Shown here one piece after another: positions 21,060-32,800 of a stretch of DNA of 64,000 nucleotides; within the stretch, counting starts at the first letter, position 1, and every line of letters starts with the position of its first letter. The notes below the pieces were generated by a model. That model was not told the DNA's origin. It did no database searches and saw nothing but the letters and a program-made list of their open reading frames with translations. Source of the DNA: Edaphochlamys debaryana. Taxonomy: Eukaryota; Chlorophyta; Chlorophyceae; Chlamydomonadales. The translations under genes were made by a program, and so were the position numbers. The DNA lies in assembly GCA_016858145.1 (NCBI GenBank), contig JAEHOE010000002.1:1922001-1986000 (forward strand), read 5' to 3'.

Positions 21060-22171
21060 TCACCGGCCCCCTCGCCGCAGGGCTGACGCACCGTCAAGCC
21101 ATGCCAGCCACCACCACTCCCGCCGCTGCAGCGTCATCCGCGGCGTCGTGTCTTTGGCTGGCGTAAGCAGGCGGGCACACCGCAGGGCGTCGAGGAAGAG
21201 GTCGTAGGTGCCGCCCCCCGCCGGCAGCGGCACTGCCGGCCTGTGCACTGGGCTAATTCCATTCAAGGGGCTCAGTTGTTCACCGAACAGCGATCCCGCC
21301 GCCGCCCGCGCGGTGCGTAGTGCTAGCGCCACGGAGGCCCCGCGCCCCGGCGGGGACAGGGAGGTGCTCGAGGTGAAAAGGCGGAGCATGAGGCCGAGGG
21401 CGGCGGGGTCGGGGCACGGGTCCTTGCCGGGCGAGACCAGAGCCAGGCCTGCGGTCTGCAGCGCCGCTGGCAAGCCGTACGACGGGCCCCGGTCGATCAC
21501 CCGCAGCGTGCCGATGCCGTACACTAACACGGCGATCCGAAGGCAGCGGCCGCCGAGCGCCGAGCGCAGCAGGGCGGCTGTGGAGGGGCGGAGCGGGCCC
21601 GCGCCGGCGCCGCTCGCGGGCTCTGAAATACCCCACACGTGACTCATCCAGCCCAGAATCCCGGGCGCCAAGCCGGATGAGGCCGGTGTGCGCGCCGGCC
21701 CTTGCGTCGGCAGGAGCAGCATCGCCCGGGCCACGTGCTCGACGATTCCGCTCTCAGCCAGAGCCCGCACGACCTCCTCCTCGCACGTAGCGACCTCCGC
21801 CGCCACCTCCGTCGCCGGGAGGCATGGCCGGGACGTGGCCACTACGCGCCGTCAGCTGCTCAGCCTGCCACTGATACTCGAGGACGGCAACCCTCAGCGT
21901 GGTGGCTAGTGCTGCTGCGGCGGCGGCAGAGGCGGCGGCGGTTCGGGCGGTACCTCTGTGCCCAGCGCCGCCGCTGGACAGCCTCTTGGGGGCGGAGGCC
22001 GCCGCCACCAGGGTGGCATCCGCCTCCGCCAGCCAGCGGGCGAGCACATGGAAGGGCCGCGTCGCCAGCACCGCCCGCACGAAGCGAAGCACGCTCAGGG
22101 CGTGGCGGGAGGCGGGGAGCGGGACGCCCCCGAAGATGATGGACACAGCGATAGGGGGGGGATGACATGGG
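21060..22171 (-). CDS. Putative Ala/Leu-rich protein, broken between two frames
   Basis: Two - strand open frames have coding-like composition. The upstream block, about 22140-21857, encodes FGGVPLPASRHALSVLRF and ends near VAVLEYQWQAEQL. The downstream block, about 21842-21060, encodes EEEVVRALAESGIVEHVARA, GRCLRIAVLVYGIGTL and DRGPSYGLPAALQ. This style recalls a large lineage-specific family of volvocine hypothetical proteins, as far as I can judge from memory. The blocks are in different frames near 21850. A very short intron (GT at about 21856 to AG near 21791) is possible but lacks a pyrimidine tract, so a frameshifted remnant is equally likely. No start codon or complete exon set can be fixed. 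Function unknown. Confidence 0.35.
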
Positions 22172-22888
22172 GGAGGGCAGAGGGGGCTCGGGATGAGGGA
22201 TTCATGGGGGTACAGGATTATGCATCGGTGGCCGAATGGTGCCGCGTGCACGCTGCCTGCTGGCGTCGCAAGGCCGGGTGACAGCAGGAACCGCCTGCAG
22301 CCTCCTCCAGCGGGGGAGGGGAGAGGGGGTTGGAGGCGAGGATTAGGGCTGGCCTTGCATGTCGGGGGCAGCAGGCGGCGGGCAGAGGCGGGCTCTTTGA
22401 GTAGGCAGGATGGCCCCCAGAAAGATGGAGCTCAGGCGGGGCTCAGCCTGCGGAGCGACAAGCATCAAAGCGCACAGGCACGGGGAGAGAGCTGCGCTCT
22501 CTCGGAGGCTCGGGGGCCGGCGATTGTCGGGGTGTGGCGACCGGCGGTGCCGCGTGGGCAGTGACCGTCGCCGCTGCCGGGCCTGCTCTGTTTTTGATAC
22601 GTATAAGCCTTTTATTTGTCACGGTGCACAAGCAAGGCCGTGGGGCGTGCTGAGCGCGCATGAAGCCAAGTTGGATCCGAGGACAGCTTCGTCTGTTGGA
22701 GGTCCGGGCGCAGGCCAGTCGCGTAGCACAACAGCACACACTGCTCGTCTAACCGTTGCTGACACTGATGTCGCTCCTGCGCTGATAGTGTGGTCGTCGC
22801 GCTAGAGCATGCACCCCCCGACCTGACCAGACGAGGAGAATCGCGTTGACCTGCGTCGGAGCGACGTTATCAGCAACAGACAGAGAGC
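22172..22888. promoter_or_regulatory. Upstream region of the Ser/Pro-rich gene
   Basis: No gene seen. A locally AT-rich stretch at about 22588-22620 contains 'gtataagcc', a TATA-like sequence roughly 285 bp before the ATG at 22889. It is the only such element in the spacer. Confidence 0.35.
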
Positions 22889-25799
22889 ATGAGCATGGCA
22901 CCGGAGGTGAAGGTTGATTCGGGGCGCCGAGCGTCCGCCATCCCCGCCCCAGCGCCAGCGCTGGAGACGCCTAAAGGCCAGGGCATCGGCAACAAGTCGC
23001 GGATTCCTTCGCCCTATCGCCGAACACCGGGAACCTGCGAGCGGAAGCCGGGTGCTGCTACAAGCACGCCGAGCATCCTCACGCAGCCAAACCTCAACCA
23101 GAAGCGGATGGAGCTAACGCCGCAGAACAGCAGCAGCAAACTGGGGATAAGCAAGTCGCTTGTGCGGCCCAGCCCTTCGCCGGTGCAAGACGACCGCGAC
23201 GACGTGAGGGGGCAGCGTGACAAGGAGCGGGACCAGGGCAGCAGCAAGCGCCTCTCCAGCCCAGCGCCCGCTCCCGCGCCCCCACCAGCAGCCGGCTCGA
23301 CTGTGGAGCCGCGCCTGCTAAAGCCCGCTGCGGTGCTCAAGCCCTTGCAGTGCACCAGCCCCGTCGTGCCGCCGTGCCCACTCTCTAAGACGCCCCCCCG
23401 GCTCGCGGCCAACGCGGCCAAGGAGCTGCCCCGCTCCACCAGCGCCGCCCGCCAACCGCAAGCGGCGCAGGCGGAGACGCGCAGCAGCATTCTGCGGCGG
23501 TCCATATCCACCAGCAAGGTCCCGGGCGCCCGCACGCAGCCCCTGCAGCCCGAGCCGCCAAAGACGCAGCCCGGTGCCAAGGCGCGGCCCATCTTCCAGC
23601 GCCCGGTCTCGGCCAACCCGCTCAACCGGTCAACGGTAGGCCTGCGAGACAGCTCCAACGGGCGTCGGCCCACCAGCGCGGCCGTCAAGCCCACGCCCCC
23701 CGGCCTGAAGACCATCACGGAGGCGCGGCCGCGGCCAACGAGCTCCACCCTGCAGAAGTGAGTATGCGCAATCGTGAACGGGCGTCTTTTTCCTGGCATG
23801 CCGGGGTGCAGACCATGACCTTCACTTCATGCCGCAGGTCCGCCACCCCGCCCCGCACGCTCAAGACGGCTGCCGGCGCCGCGGACTCGGGCCGCTCGGT
23901 GCCGGGGCTCAACCTCGGCAGGCCGCAGCAGGCAGCGCCGGCGCGGCCGGTGCCGGGGCTCAACCTGGGAGCGATCAAGCAGCAGTCGGTGCCGGAGGGG
24001 GCGCGGTCGGCGCCGTCCATGGCGCCCGGGGCTACGAAGCCGCCGCACTCGGCGGAGCCGGCGCGCCCCGTGCCAGCCCTGGCCCTGGGGTCCCTCAAGC
24101 AGCAGGCGCCGGTGCAGGTGCAGGCGGGGCCCCTCAAGCCGGTGTTCTCGCTCAACATGGCCGCGGTCAAGCAGCAGCAGGAGGCCGACAACCTGGCGGA
24201 GGCATCGGCGGCGGACCTCCCAACTCCGCCGCTGGAGCCCTGCCCCTCGCTGGCCGCCGAGGACTCGGGGTGAGCCCGCGAAAGACGGTACCTTGCACAC
24301 TTTGCACGCCGCGCATCAGGCGTTATGTACTTGCATCCTCAGCCCCGTCATTGGCAGACCTGCTGAGAAACCCAAAATCTGCCATCATACTGAGCTCCAC
24401 ACGTCCTCTTTCTCCGCCTTGTTGCAGGCGGCCGGTGCCCAAGCTGGACCTGGGCGGGATCCTGCAGAAGCGGCTGGAGGAGGCCGCCTCGGAGCCCGTC
24501 TTCACGGCGCCGTCGGAGCCGTCGCCCCCGCCGGCGCAGCAGGCGGAGAAGAAGAAGTCTGCCACACGGCAGACCAGCGCCAAGGAGGACCCGGCCGAGC
24601 ACTTCTACCTGTGGGTATCAGTACCCGAGCCGGGTTGGGCTCTCTCCGCCTGCTTTACGAAATGTGGGGTCCAGGGGCACGCTTGTGGCTTGGGGCGGGG
24701 TCTAGAGCACGTCCGACGTCGGGCTTGGTGGGTCTTGCCCAGCCGCGTATCCGTTCCTGTAGTGGTTGGGTAATGGTGTTCGGGGCCGCGTCATGACCCG
24801 TGTTTCCCTCTGGCCGGCCACTCGATCTCCCTCCGCAGCTACCCCAAGGTGACGCCGCAGGAGAAGAAGAAGATGGAGGACATCTGCCGCGCGCTGCCCC
24901 GGAAGCAGAAGGACGTGGTGCAGGGCATGTTCACCAAGATGGTGGAGGCACGGCAGAACTGCGAGCAGATGTGCTTCCGGGGGCACCGCCTGCTGGACCA
25001 GGTGCGGGGTTCACGCAGTCGATCGGGAGGCGCTGGCTTTGAGTGACGTTGTGGCAGGCCGCAGGAGGCGTTTGACAGCTTATGCACCTGGCGTGACCCT
25101 TCATACTGTGTAAACTTGCGGTGGTGGGCCCGCAGCTCTGTACCTCTGTAGGCTTGAGCAGATTACTCTCTGTGCTGACCTTATAGCTTGGACCCCATCC
25201 CCTGGGACGTCATCCCGTGCAGGCCCAGGCCGAGTTCAAGAACCGCCTGGCACAGAAGGAGGAGGAGGCGGAGCAGTGGCGGCAAGAGGTGAGGCGGGTA
25301 GGGGTGTTGGAAACTGACACAGACTTCACAGCCAGCCGCTCTCACTCCTTGAACTGCTTCGTGAAGGGGCTCCAGCAATCAGACACGGCGCGAGCTGCCA
25401 ACCCAGATCGCTGTGTCCCTCTGCTTGGCGCTCCGCAGGTGGAGATCCTGCGGTCTCAGCTGGCCATGGTGGTGGGCGGGCCGCGGCAGGCCGACGACGC
25501 GACCACGTCCGAGATGCAGGTGCGTTGGTGCTGCCCGCCGCCGCTCAGAATGCCGGACTGCATCGAGCTGAAGTGCGGCCCTGCTGCCGTCCACGCTGTC
25601 TTGCACGGTGTGCCACTGTCTTGTTCGCTGCTGCCCTCCATGGTTGCGTGCCGTGTGATTGGCCATGCAGGACGCCAGCGCAGAGGAGGAGCTGCGCAAG
25701 AGCCTGGTGTGCACGCTGGACCGACTGGCGCTCATGGGCCCCGGCTCGAGGCCGTCGCTAGGGGGCGGCGAGGACGACGCGCAGGCAGACGAGGAGTGA
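22889..25799 (+). CDS. Ser/Pro-rich protein with PVPGLNLG repeats and C-terminal coiled coil
   Basis: Seven exons join in phase: 22889-23757, 23838-24269, 24428-24610, 24839-25001, 25223-25288, 25439-25519 and 25671-25799, giving 640 residues. Residues 1-290 are basic and rich in Ser, Pro, Arg and Ala, as in microtubule- or chromatin-associated linkers (SRIPSPYRRTPGT; KPTPPGLKTITEARPRPTSS). Exon 2 holds degenerate repeats of the form RPVPGLNLGxxKQQ (at least four), and exon 3 adds RPVPKLDLGGILQKR. The C-terminal part (about 496-600) is strongly helical and charged: TPQEKKKMEDICRALPRKQK, then FTKMVEARQNCEQMC and AQAEFKNRLAQKEEEAEQW, typical of a coiled coil. The tail is acidic. I do not recognise a named family. 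The exon phases and helical C terminus make it a confident gene but of unknown function; cytoskeletal binding is only a guess. Confidence 0.85.
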
Positions 25800-26507
25800 G
25801 GACTGAGGAGGTATTCGCGATGGCGAGAGGCTCACTGGCTGGTGGAGGATGGAGCAGCGATAGATTGTGCTTGCCTTCGAAGGACGGGGCAGTGGAGGGA
25901 GGATTGTGAGTGGTGTGTGCCGGCGGTAGGAGGCGGTAAGGGGTATTGGCTTGCGTGCCAGAGCATGGCGCGTGACGACTGACGCAGTTCGGTAGCAGGC
26001 GGCTGGTGGAGATGAGGAGACGCGGGGTCTGCAGGTGCGTGCAGGTAGGCACAGAAGTCCGCCAGCTGCCATCGTGGTTGGGGGCGTTTTGACGGTGGGG
26101 CAAGCTTAGCGACGGGGGACAATATGCACACGCTGTCGGGGTCTAGGGGTAGGACCTCCTTGTCTGTGTGACTGCGAAGCGGCTTGCCAGTGAACAAGCG
26201 TGCGGCGGCTCCTGCGGGGCAATTGCGGGACAAGCCAAGCCAAGGTTGCCTCAGTCTTGGGCCAGCTGGCGCAAGGGGAAACGGCCCCGAAGCCAGTTGT
26301 ACCAGCCCAGCAACATGTAACGACCGGCTCCAATTTCAAGGTTGCGCTCTCGGCTTAGGGTTCAGGGGCTGCGGAGGAGGCTGAGGGGGAAGCGGGGGGA
26401 AAGTCGTGTGTGTGTATGGGCGGACCGAGCGGTTTGCATCTCTGCGGCAATGTGGGTCTGCATGAAAACGGCAGACGCACCGCCGCATTCCACACAACAC
26501 AGTCAAG
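25800..26507 (+). other. 3' flank and upstream spacer, with TGTAA at 26316-26320
   Basis: No gene seen. The only clear signal is TGTAA at 26316-26320, about 520 bp after the stop codon at 25799 and 190 bp before the next start, well placed as a polyadenylation signal for the upstream gene. Confidence 0.45.
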
Positions 26508-28902
26508 ATGCAGCTCACACGCTCAGCTCTTCGTGCGCCTTGCAGCCGGAGCCTTGCCGGGCGGTCCCGCCGCGCTGTGGTGGTCCGTGCCGACGCCAGC
26601 GTCCAGGATCTTCTAGCACGCGACCGCAAGTAGGCAGAATTGAATTGCGGCGCGACATCAAGATACTTTGCTCTCGGGATGCTTCAGCTTCCATCATCGT
26701 GCCTGCAGGACGCCTAAGCTCAAAGAGGACCTGACGGATGCTGCCGCGAAGCCTGCTACTAAATCTGAGCGGCGGGAGGTGGTCAAGACTCGGGAGAAGC
26801 GGCGCTCCGACGCCCGCGCGAGGTGAGAGGAATGGATGCTTGCAGACCAAGCGGCTGCGCGCTTGGATAACCGGTCTGATGTGTAGGGCATATGCTATGC
26901 TCGCAGGACCGAGGGCGTAGTGGCCGCGGTTGCCCCCGTGGAGGTGGAGGACCCCAACAGGTGGGCTTGGAGGTTGCGTGCCGCTAGGTGCCGCTCTCTC
27001 GTGGGCAGGAGCAGCAAGCAAGAACCCCTGCCGAAAGACAACTTGCTTCGCCCAGGAGGCAGCACGAGGGATGGGGACGGGGGGAACTCCAGGCTTGCGT
27101 GCTCTCCGGTAGGGGCTCTGGCCACAGTAGGCTGGGTAGGCCGCTCCCCTCTCGGCCGCCTGTTCCCATCACGGACCACCGCCACGCAGGCCCAAGCGCT
27201 GCAAGGAGGCCATCGACAAGGGGCTGGAGCTCTTCCAGCAGAAGAAGTTCGAGGAGGTGGGTGCAACATTTCGGGGCCCGCGCTCCGTGGGCTTGGGTAG
27301 AAGCCGTGGGGGCACTCTCACTCCGTGCCACGGAAGGGGCGGTCGAGGACCCACATGCCCCCTTCGCTGCTGCCTCATGGCGCCACGGGCCTCTGCTGAC
27401 GCGCCCCCCCGCAGGCCGTCGCCATGTTCAACCTGGCGCTGGAGCTGCCGGGCAACGGCGCCTACCGCATGCCGGGCAGCCCCCGCGAGTTCAGGTGGGG
27501 GGCACTTGGCGCACGCATGGGGCGTGGGGCGTGGGCGCCTTTACGCCGGCCAGCCGGCCGCAGACGGGTGCAGGCATGGGGTGTGGGTGCCGGGACTGAT
27601 GAAGGAAAGCGGGAACAATGTAAAGAGAAGGGCATACGGCAATGGCCAAGGCGTTGAGATCACCTCAGGAGCCACCTCAGGGGCTCTGTGCCAAACGAAG
27701 AGCTGGCATGCAAACCTCCGCCGCTGTACCCAGCCCGCCTCCACCTTCACCCCCGCCCTGCGCCAGACAAAGAGCTGGATTCGTGCCCCACACCTTGACC
27801 TCCCCTGCCCTCCGCAGCTGCCCCTCCGACGCCGAGGAGCAGGGCGCGCTCTACAACATGGCCTGCTGCTACGCGCAGATGGGCCAGGCGCAGGCGGCCC
27901 TGACCTGCCTGGAGGCGGTGCTGGACAGCGGTGGGGCGCCGGGGGGCTGCAGCGGAGGTTGGGTTGCGCAGGGCATGCGTGGGGGGGGGCGGCCATGGCT
28001 GAGCTGCTGAGGCCACGTCGAGGCTGGGAACCGCGCGGGGGGCAGATCTGCGGGGCTGAAGGCAGGCGCGAGCGGCAGGCGATGTGAAGTGGCGATGGAG
28101 CCGCACGCTGCAAGGGTTCCGGGCCGGTTGGACCTGCTGCTCGATCCACGAGGGGATGGTCATGGTAAACACGCCCCATGCTTAACCACGCCCCATGGCT
28201 TCATACTGCTCTCCACCCGCTCAGGGTTTGAGGACTTCAAGACCATGCGCTCCGACCCCGACCTGGCGCCGGCGCGGGGACCCAAGTTCGAGGAGCTCAT
28301 GTCCAAGTGGGTGGAGCCAGGAGCGGGGCGAGGGGTTGGGACGAGGGGGCGAGGGACGGCGACTGCCGCACAGTCCTCGTTGGTTACAATTAGGGAATCC
28401 AGAAGGGGTCGTGGCAGCTGAACGCCACGGCCGAACAAACGGCCGACCTCACGGGCTCGCCACCTGCAGAGCCAGCTGGCCTAAGGCCTCCCAGCACAGG
28501 GCACAACGCTAGCGCTGGGAACAGGGGCAGCCTGTCGGGGAGCGAGCTTTTAGGATAAGGTGGTCTTGTGCTGTCAGCAGCCTTGGGCTGGCGCCTACCC
28601 CTCTGTCGGTGACGTGTGCCGTACCGTACCGTGTGCGCCCCGTAACTGTACAGGTATGACGGGCCCTTCGCCATGCTCAAGAAGCTGCTCCCCAACAACG
28701 GCGACAAGCAGGTGGGTGGGCGGGCGGGAAGTGTGGGGGCGAGACTGAAGGGAACATGCGGGGTCAGCTCCTGCAGTGAAGCCTACGGCCATGAACCAGG
28801 ACGCTGGGATCTATCGGCAAGTGCTTGTCTCGCCCCTGACTCCTCGGCCCCGTCCCGCAGATGCTCGTGTCTGACACGAATAAGCCGTGGCTGCTGTGGT
28901 AA
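26508..28902 (+). CDS. Plastid-targeted TPR-repeat protein
   Basis: Nine exons join in phase: 26508-26629, 26709-26822, 26907-26960, 27190-27256, 27415-27494, 27818-27930, 28225-28306, 28654-28711 and 28861-28902, giving 243 residues. The N terminus (MQLTRSALRAPCSRSLAGRS, then RRAVVVRADA) looks like a chloroplast transit peptide with cleavage near VRA. A basic linker follows. Two TPR-like helical pairs are visible: KEAIDKGLELFQQKKFEEAV with FNLALELPG (about 100-133), and EQGALYNMACCYAQMGQAQA with ALTCLEAVLDSG (about 153-187). A conserved C-terminal segment, FEDFKTMRSDPDLAP and FEELMSKYD, resembles plastid TPR proteins of land plants whose role I cannot name with certainty. The last exon encodes only 13 residues (MLVSDTNKPWLLW). 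Probably a stromal or thylakoid assembly factor; this is inference. Confidence 0.85.
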
Positions 28903-29893
28903 AGGGCGGTGGACCTGGAGGCAGCCTGCAGCCGGCGGAGCGTGCCGGGTGTACGGGAGACACGTGAAACCGCTGGACCCCAGGGCTCGACCGGCATTGG
29001 ATGGGCTTGGATGGGCTCGGTTTCTGGTGTTCCGGTTGCAACGGCAACGGCCCCTATCGTGTCGGCTCGTTGTACGGGGCCGGTCCGGGGCAGCCTGCCG
29101 TGCACTCCGCACCGTAGCTGCGGTGCAATCTGTGCCTTCGCCCTGGTTTGCGGAGGCGGCACCAGAGGGGGTGGGGGCAGCAAGGGGTGGGGACATTGCA
29201 TTGACGAGTGCCTGGAAGGCGGAGAGACTGGCAGAGAGCTGTAGCAGCGGGTCTGAGAAAGGTGCAAGCCTTGTGCCGTGAGAGGAAGGGCCGAGGCGGG
29301 GACTAAGCGCCAGGCCATATGAAAGACGGACGTCCCTGACGCCGGGGCTATACTGACATGCATTTACAAACCGTGCGTTCTGTTCATTCGTGTGTGGACT
29401 GAGTGAGCTGCATGCGGGGTGCTCGTCGGCTCGCGGCGTGCAGGCTGGTCAGCACAGCCTGGCTGGACGGAGGTTGAGAGCAAGCGAAGGTTTAGGGGAG
29501 CCGCCCTGGGACGGGCTTTGCTGCTGAAGATTGTAACCCTTTGAGCGGGGCTCCAGCTGGTAGTCCTGGAAGGCAGGTTGCAGCGACTGCAAGACCGTAG
29601 GAGACAGCAAGGGTTAGAAGATTCCCGGGAGCAGGCGGTGCGCGGCGACGTAGTCGTGTGGCCACTTGCCAAGGGCATGCCACGAACCCGCACCCGTACG
29701 GCCCCCGCCAACCGTCCCCCGAGTGCTCGAGAGCCCCCCTCCATTGTCGCTGACGCCCATCGTTCATCGCGCGGTTCCTTTGGCAGCATAGGAGCGCGAG
29801 CGACTGCGCTGGCGTGCTCTCCACCACACCACCGACCATCTCCCACGGGCTGAGCCCGCTACACTCAACCCAGATAAAATACAGTGCGGTAGC
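28903..29893 (+). other. 3' flank and GatA upstream region, TGTAA at 29532-29536
   Basis: No gene is supported. TGTAA at 29532-29536 is 630 bp after the TPR gene stop and may be its polyadenylation signal. The last 40 bp before the GatA ATG include an A-rich stretch (gataaaatac, 29873-29882), too close to the start codon to be a TATA box. Confidence 0.4.
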
Positions 29894-32800
29894 ATGCAGG
29901 CAGGGCTGCAGAGCGCAGCCCGGTCGGGCTCGCTGCGCGGCCTTGCATTCAGGGCGGCACGCAGCAAGCACACCGTCGCCGCCGCGGCAAAGACGTCGGT
30001 AATTCGCGAGATCCATGAGCAAATCACGAAGAAGCAGCGCAGCGCGACGGAGGTCACTCAGAGCTACCTGGACGCTATCAGCAAAGCGGATGGCACGGTG
30101 AACAGCTTCATCACGGTCGACGGAGAGCAGGCGCTTGCTCAGGTATGTGCGACTGGGTCGCGCGTTCATGGCTGCGGTCGCGAGGTTGCGGTCGCGGGTG
30201 TACCTTGACACTCCCGACGTGTCTGCAGGCTCGTGCCATCGATGCCCGGATAGCCAGCAGCGGCGTGGAGGGGCTGGGGCCGCTCGCGGGAGTGCCACTG
30301 GCCATCAAGGTGCGGAGGGAGCGTGAAGGGTGGCTGGGGGCGAAGGTTGAGGGGGGCCGAAGGTTTGAGCCCTGCCATGGCCCAGGCTGCGGGAATCCTC
30401 AGGTGTCCACATACCCTTGCCACCTTGCCCCCCCCCCTTCTCCGTTCCTTAAGCACCTCCCTCATCCACTCCACACAGGACAACATCTGCACGGCTGGGA
30501 CGCGTACGACTGCCGGCTCCCAAATCCTGCGCGACTATGTGCCCAACTTTGACGCCACGGCGGTGGCCAAGCTGCGGTCGGGCGGGGCCGTGCTGGTGGG
30601 GAAGACCAACATGGACGAGTTCGGCATGGGCAGCAGTACGGAGAACAGCTCGTACAAGGTACGGGTTAGTCATCATGACTCACGCGGCCCGTCAGCTGCG
30701 TGCACGGGCACGTCCTCTTGGTCGCAAACAAGGGGCGTGGGTCTCCGGCAAGCGGAGGGCACTCCGGGTGGGATCATGAAGCTCAGCGGAGGGCTGTGCA
30801 CTGTGAGCCTCTGCATGGGTGGCATGTGCATGCATGGCAGCAACCAGTGCACGCCGCATGGCCCGACACCTGAAGCCACCGCCCTCTGCCCTGCCACCCC
30901 TCAACCAGCCCACACGCAACCCCTGGGACCCGGAGCGGGTGCCGGGCGGCTCCTCGGGCGGCTCGGCGGCGGCCGTGGCGGCCCGCGAGTGCGCGGCGGC
31001 ACTGGGCTCAGACACGGGTGCGAGGGGCGAGCCCGGGCTGGGCGGCGAGGTGTACTGCACCGTGGGCGGGTAACCAGCACCGGTGGGGCGAGCCCGGGAG
31101 GTGATGAGTCTTGGCATGTAACAGCCCTGGCTCCCTACGTGGTGGTGGTTGGCAGGCGTTCGTGTTCATGCGGGGTGCCTAGCTACCATCATGTTCAAGC
31201 CCCGACGGGTGGTTGTGTGACAGGCTTAGGCCCCGCCCCTAGCCCTGGGACCCTACGTGTTGGTGGTATTGGCGGCGGTGGTTAAGCAGGAAGCGGGAAG
31301 CAGCATCGGCAGTGCCTAGCTCCCCTCACGCCCCTCCCTGGGGAGACCTGCATCCACAGCCATGGGCCCGGCGTGGGAAGCCGGCGCGTTCAAGCCCCGC
31401 GGGTAGCCTTGCGGCTGGGCTTAGCTCCCTTGGGACGCCAGCGCCGAACGGCGCCCGGGCACAGACGCCCCCAACACCCCCCCTTCCCTCCCTCCCCTCG
31501 CGCAGGCGGCAGCATTCGGCAGCCCGCCCACTTCTGCGGCATCGTGGGGCTCAAGCCCACGTACGGCCGTGTGTCCCGGTACGGCCTCATCTCGTACGCC
31601 TCCTCGCTGGACTGCATCGGGCCCATGGCACACACCGTGGAGGACGCGGCGCTGCTGCTCAACGCGATTGCGGGTGGGGCTTTGGGCCTGAGTGGTAACA
31701 CTGGGGAACTGGGTATTTGGGCACGGGCTATGGGCTGTGGGGAACGGGCTATGGGGAACGGGTTCAGATAGGCGTGTGCCACTGGTGAGAGGGGCGCTGC
31801 TGCTTAACGCGATCGCGGGTGGGCCGTTGAGGCTCTTCGCGGGCTTGGGTTCTCTGTGCGACTTGTGCTTCGGGAGGGAGTGCAGGGATTGGGGACTGGG
31901 GACTGGGCTGTGCGGCGGGTGGGGCTAAGGGGCTGGGCCTGGAAACTGAATCAGACTGCATGAGAGTGACGAGTTGCATGTCGGGCTATTGCGTGTTGGG
32001 CTATCAAGGTTGCAGCCTCAGCCGACCGTACGCAAGACAACAGGGCAGCGGGGCAGGGCATTCCCCAGACTGTTAGTTCAGCCACCCCTCGTCAACCCCG
32101 CCACCCCCTCACGCCCACCCCACGTCCCCACCCCACCACCCTGCCAGGCGCCGACTCCCACGACGCCACCTCCAGCGCCCATCCCGCGCCCGACTTCACG
32201 GCCGGCCTGCTGCCCGCGTCCGCGCTGGCCTCTCGGCCGCTGGCGGGCAAGCGCATTGGTCTGGTTGCCGAGACGCTGGGCGAGGGGGTGGCGGGTCCCA
32301 TCAACGACACGGTGCGGGCGGCGGCCCGGCACCTGGAGGCGCTGGGCGCGACCGTGGAGGAGGTGGGTGTGGGGAGGAGGCGGCGGCTCGGGTGATGGGG
32401 GTTCCCAGCTTGGGGTAGAGAAAGTGGGCACCCCATCCGCCCGGCCTGGGCCCTTCCGCCCGCATCGTCCCCATCCTCCATACCCACCCTGCCTCCACCA
32501 CACCCAACCCCTGGCACCCGTCCTCGCCCCCAGGTGCATCTCCCCACCTTCGGCCTGGGACTGCCCGCCTACTACGTGCTCGCCCTCTCGGAGGCCTCCT
32601 CCAACCTCTCCCGGTACGACGGCGTGCGGTACGGCGCACGTGCGCCCGGCGCCGCCGACATGGGGTCGCTCTACACGGTCAGCCGCGGCGAGGGCCTGGG
32701 CGGCGAGGTGAAGCGCCGCATCCTCATGGGCGCCTATGCGCTGTCTGCGGGATACTACGACGCCTACTACAAGCGGGCACAGCAGGTGCGAGTGGCTGGG

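Noticed and set aside
30301..30358. Possible alternative donor after GatA exon 2
   Set aside because: Sequence after the normal donor is open for a while but lacks conserved amidase residues; the normal junction restores the AIKDNI motif exactly.
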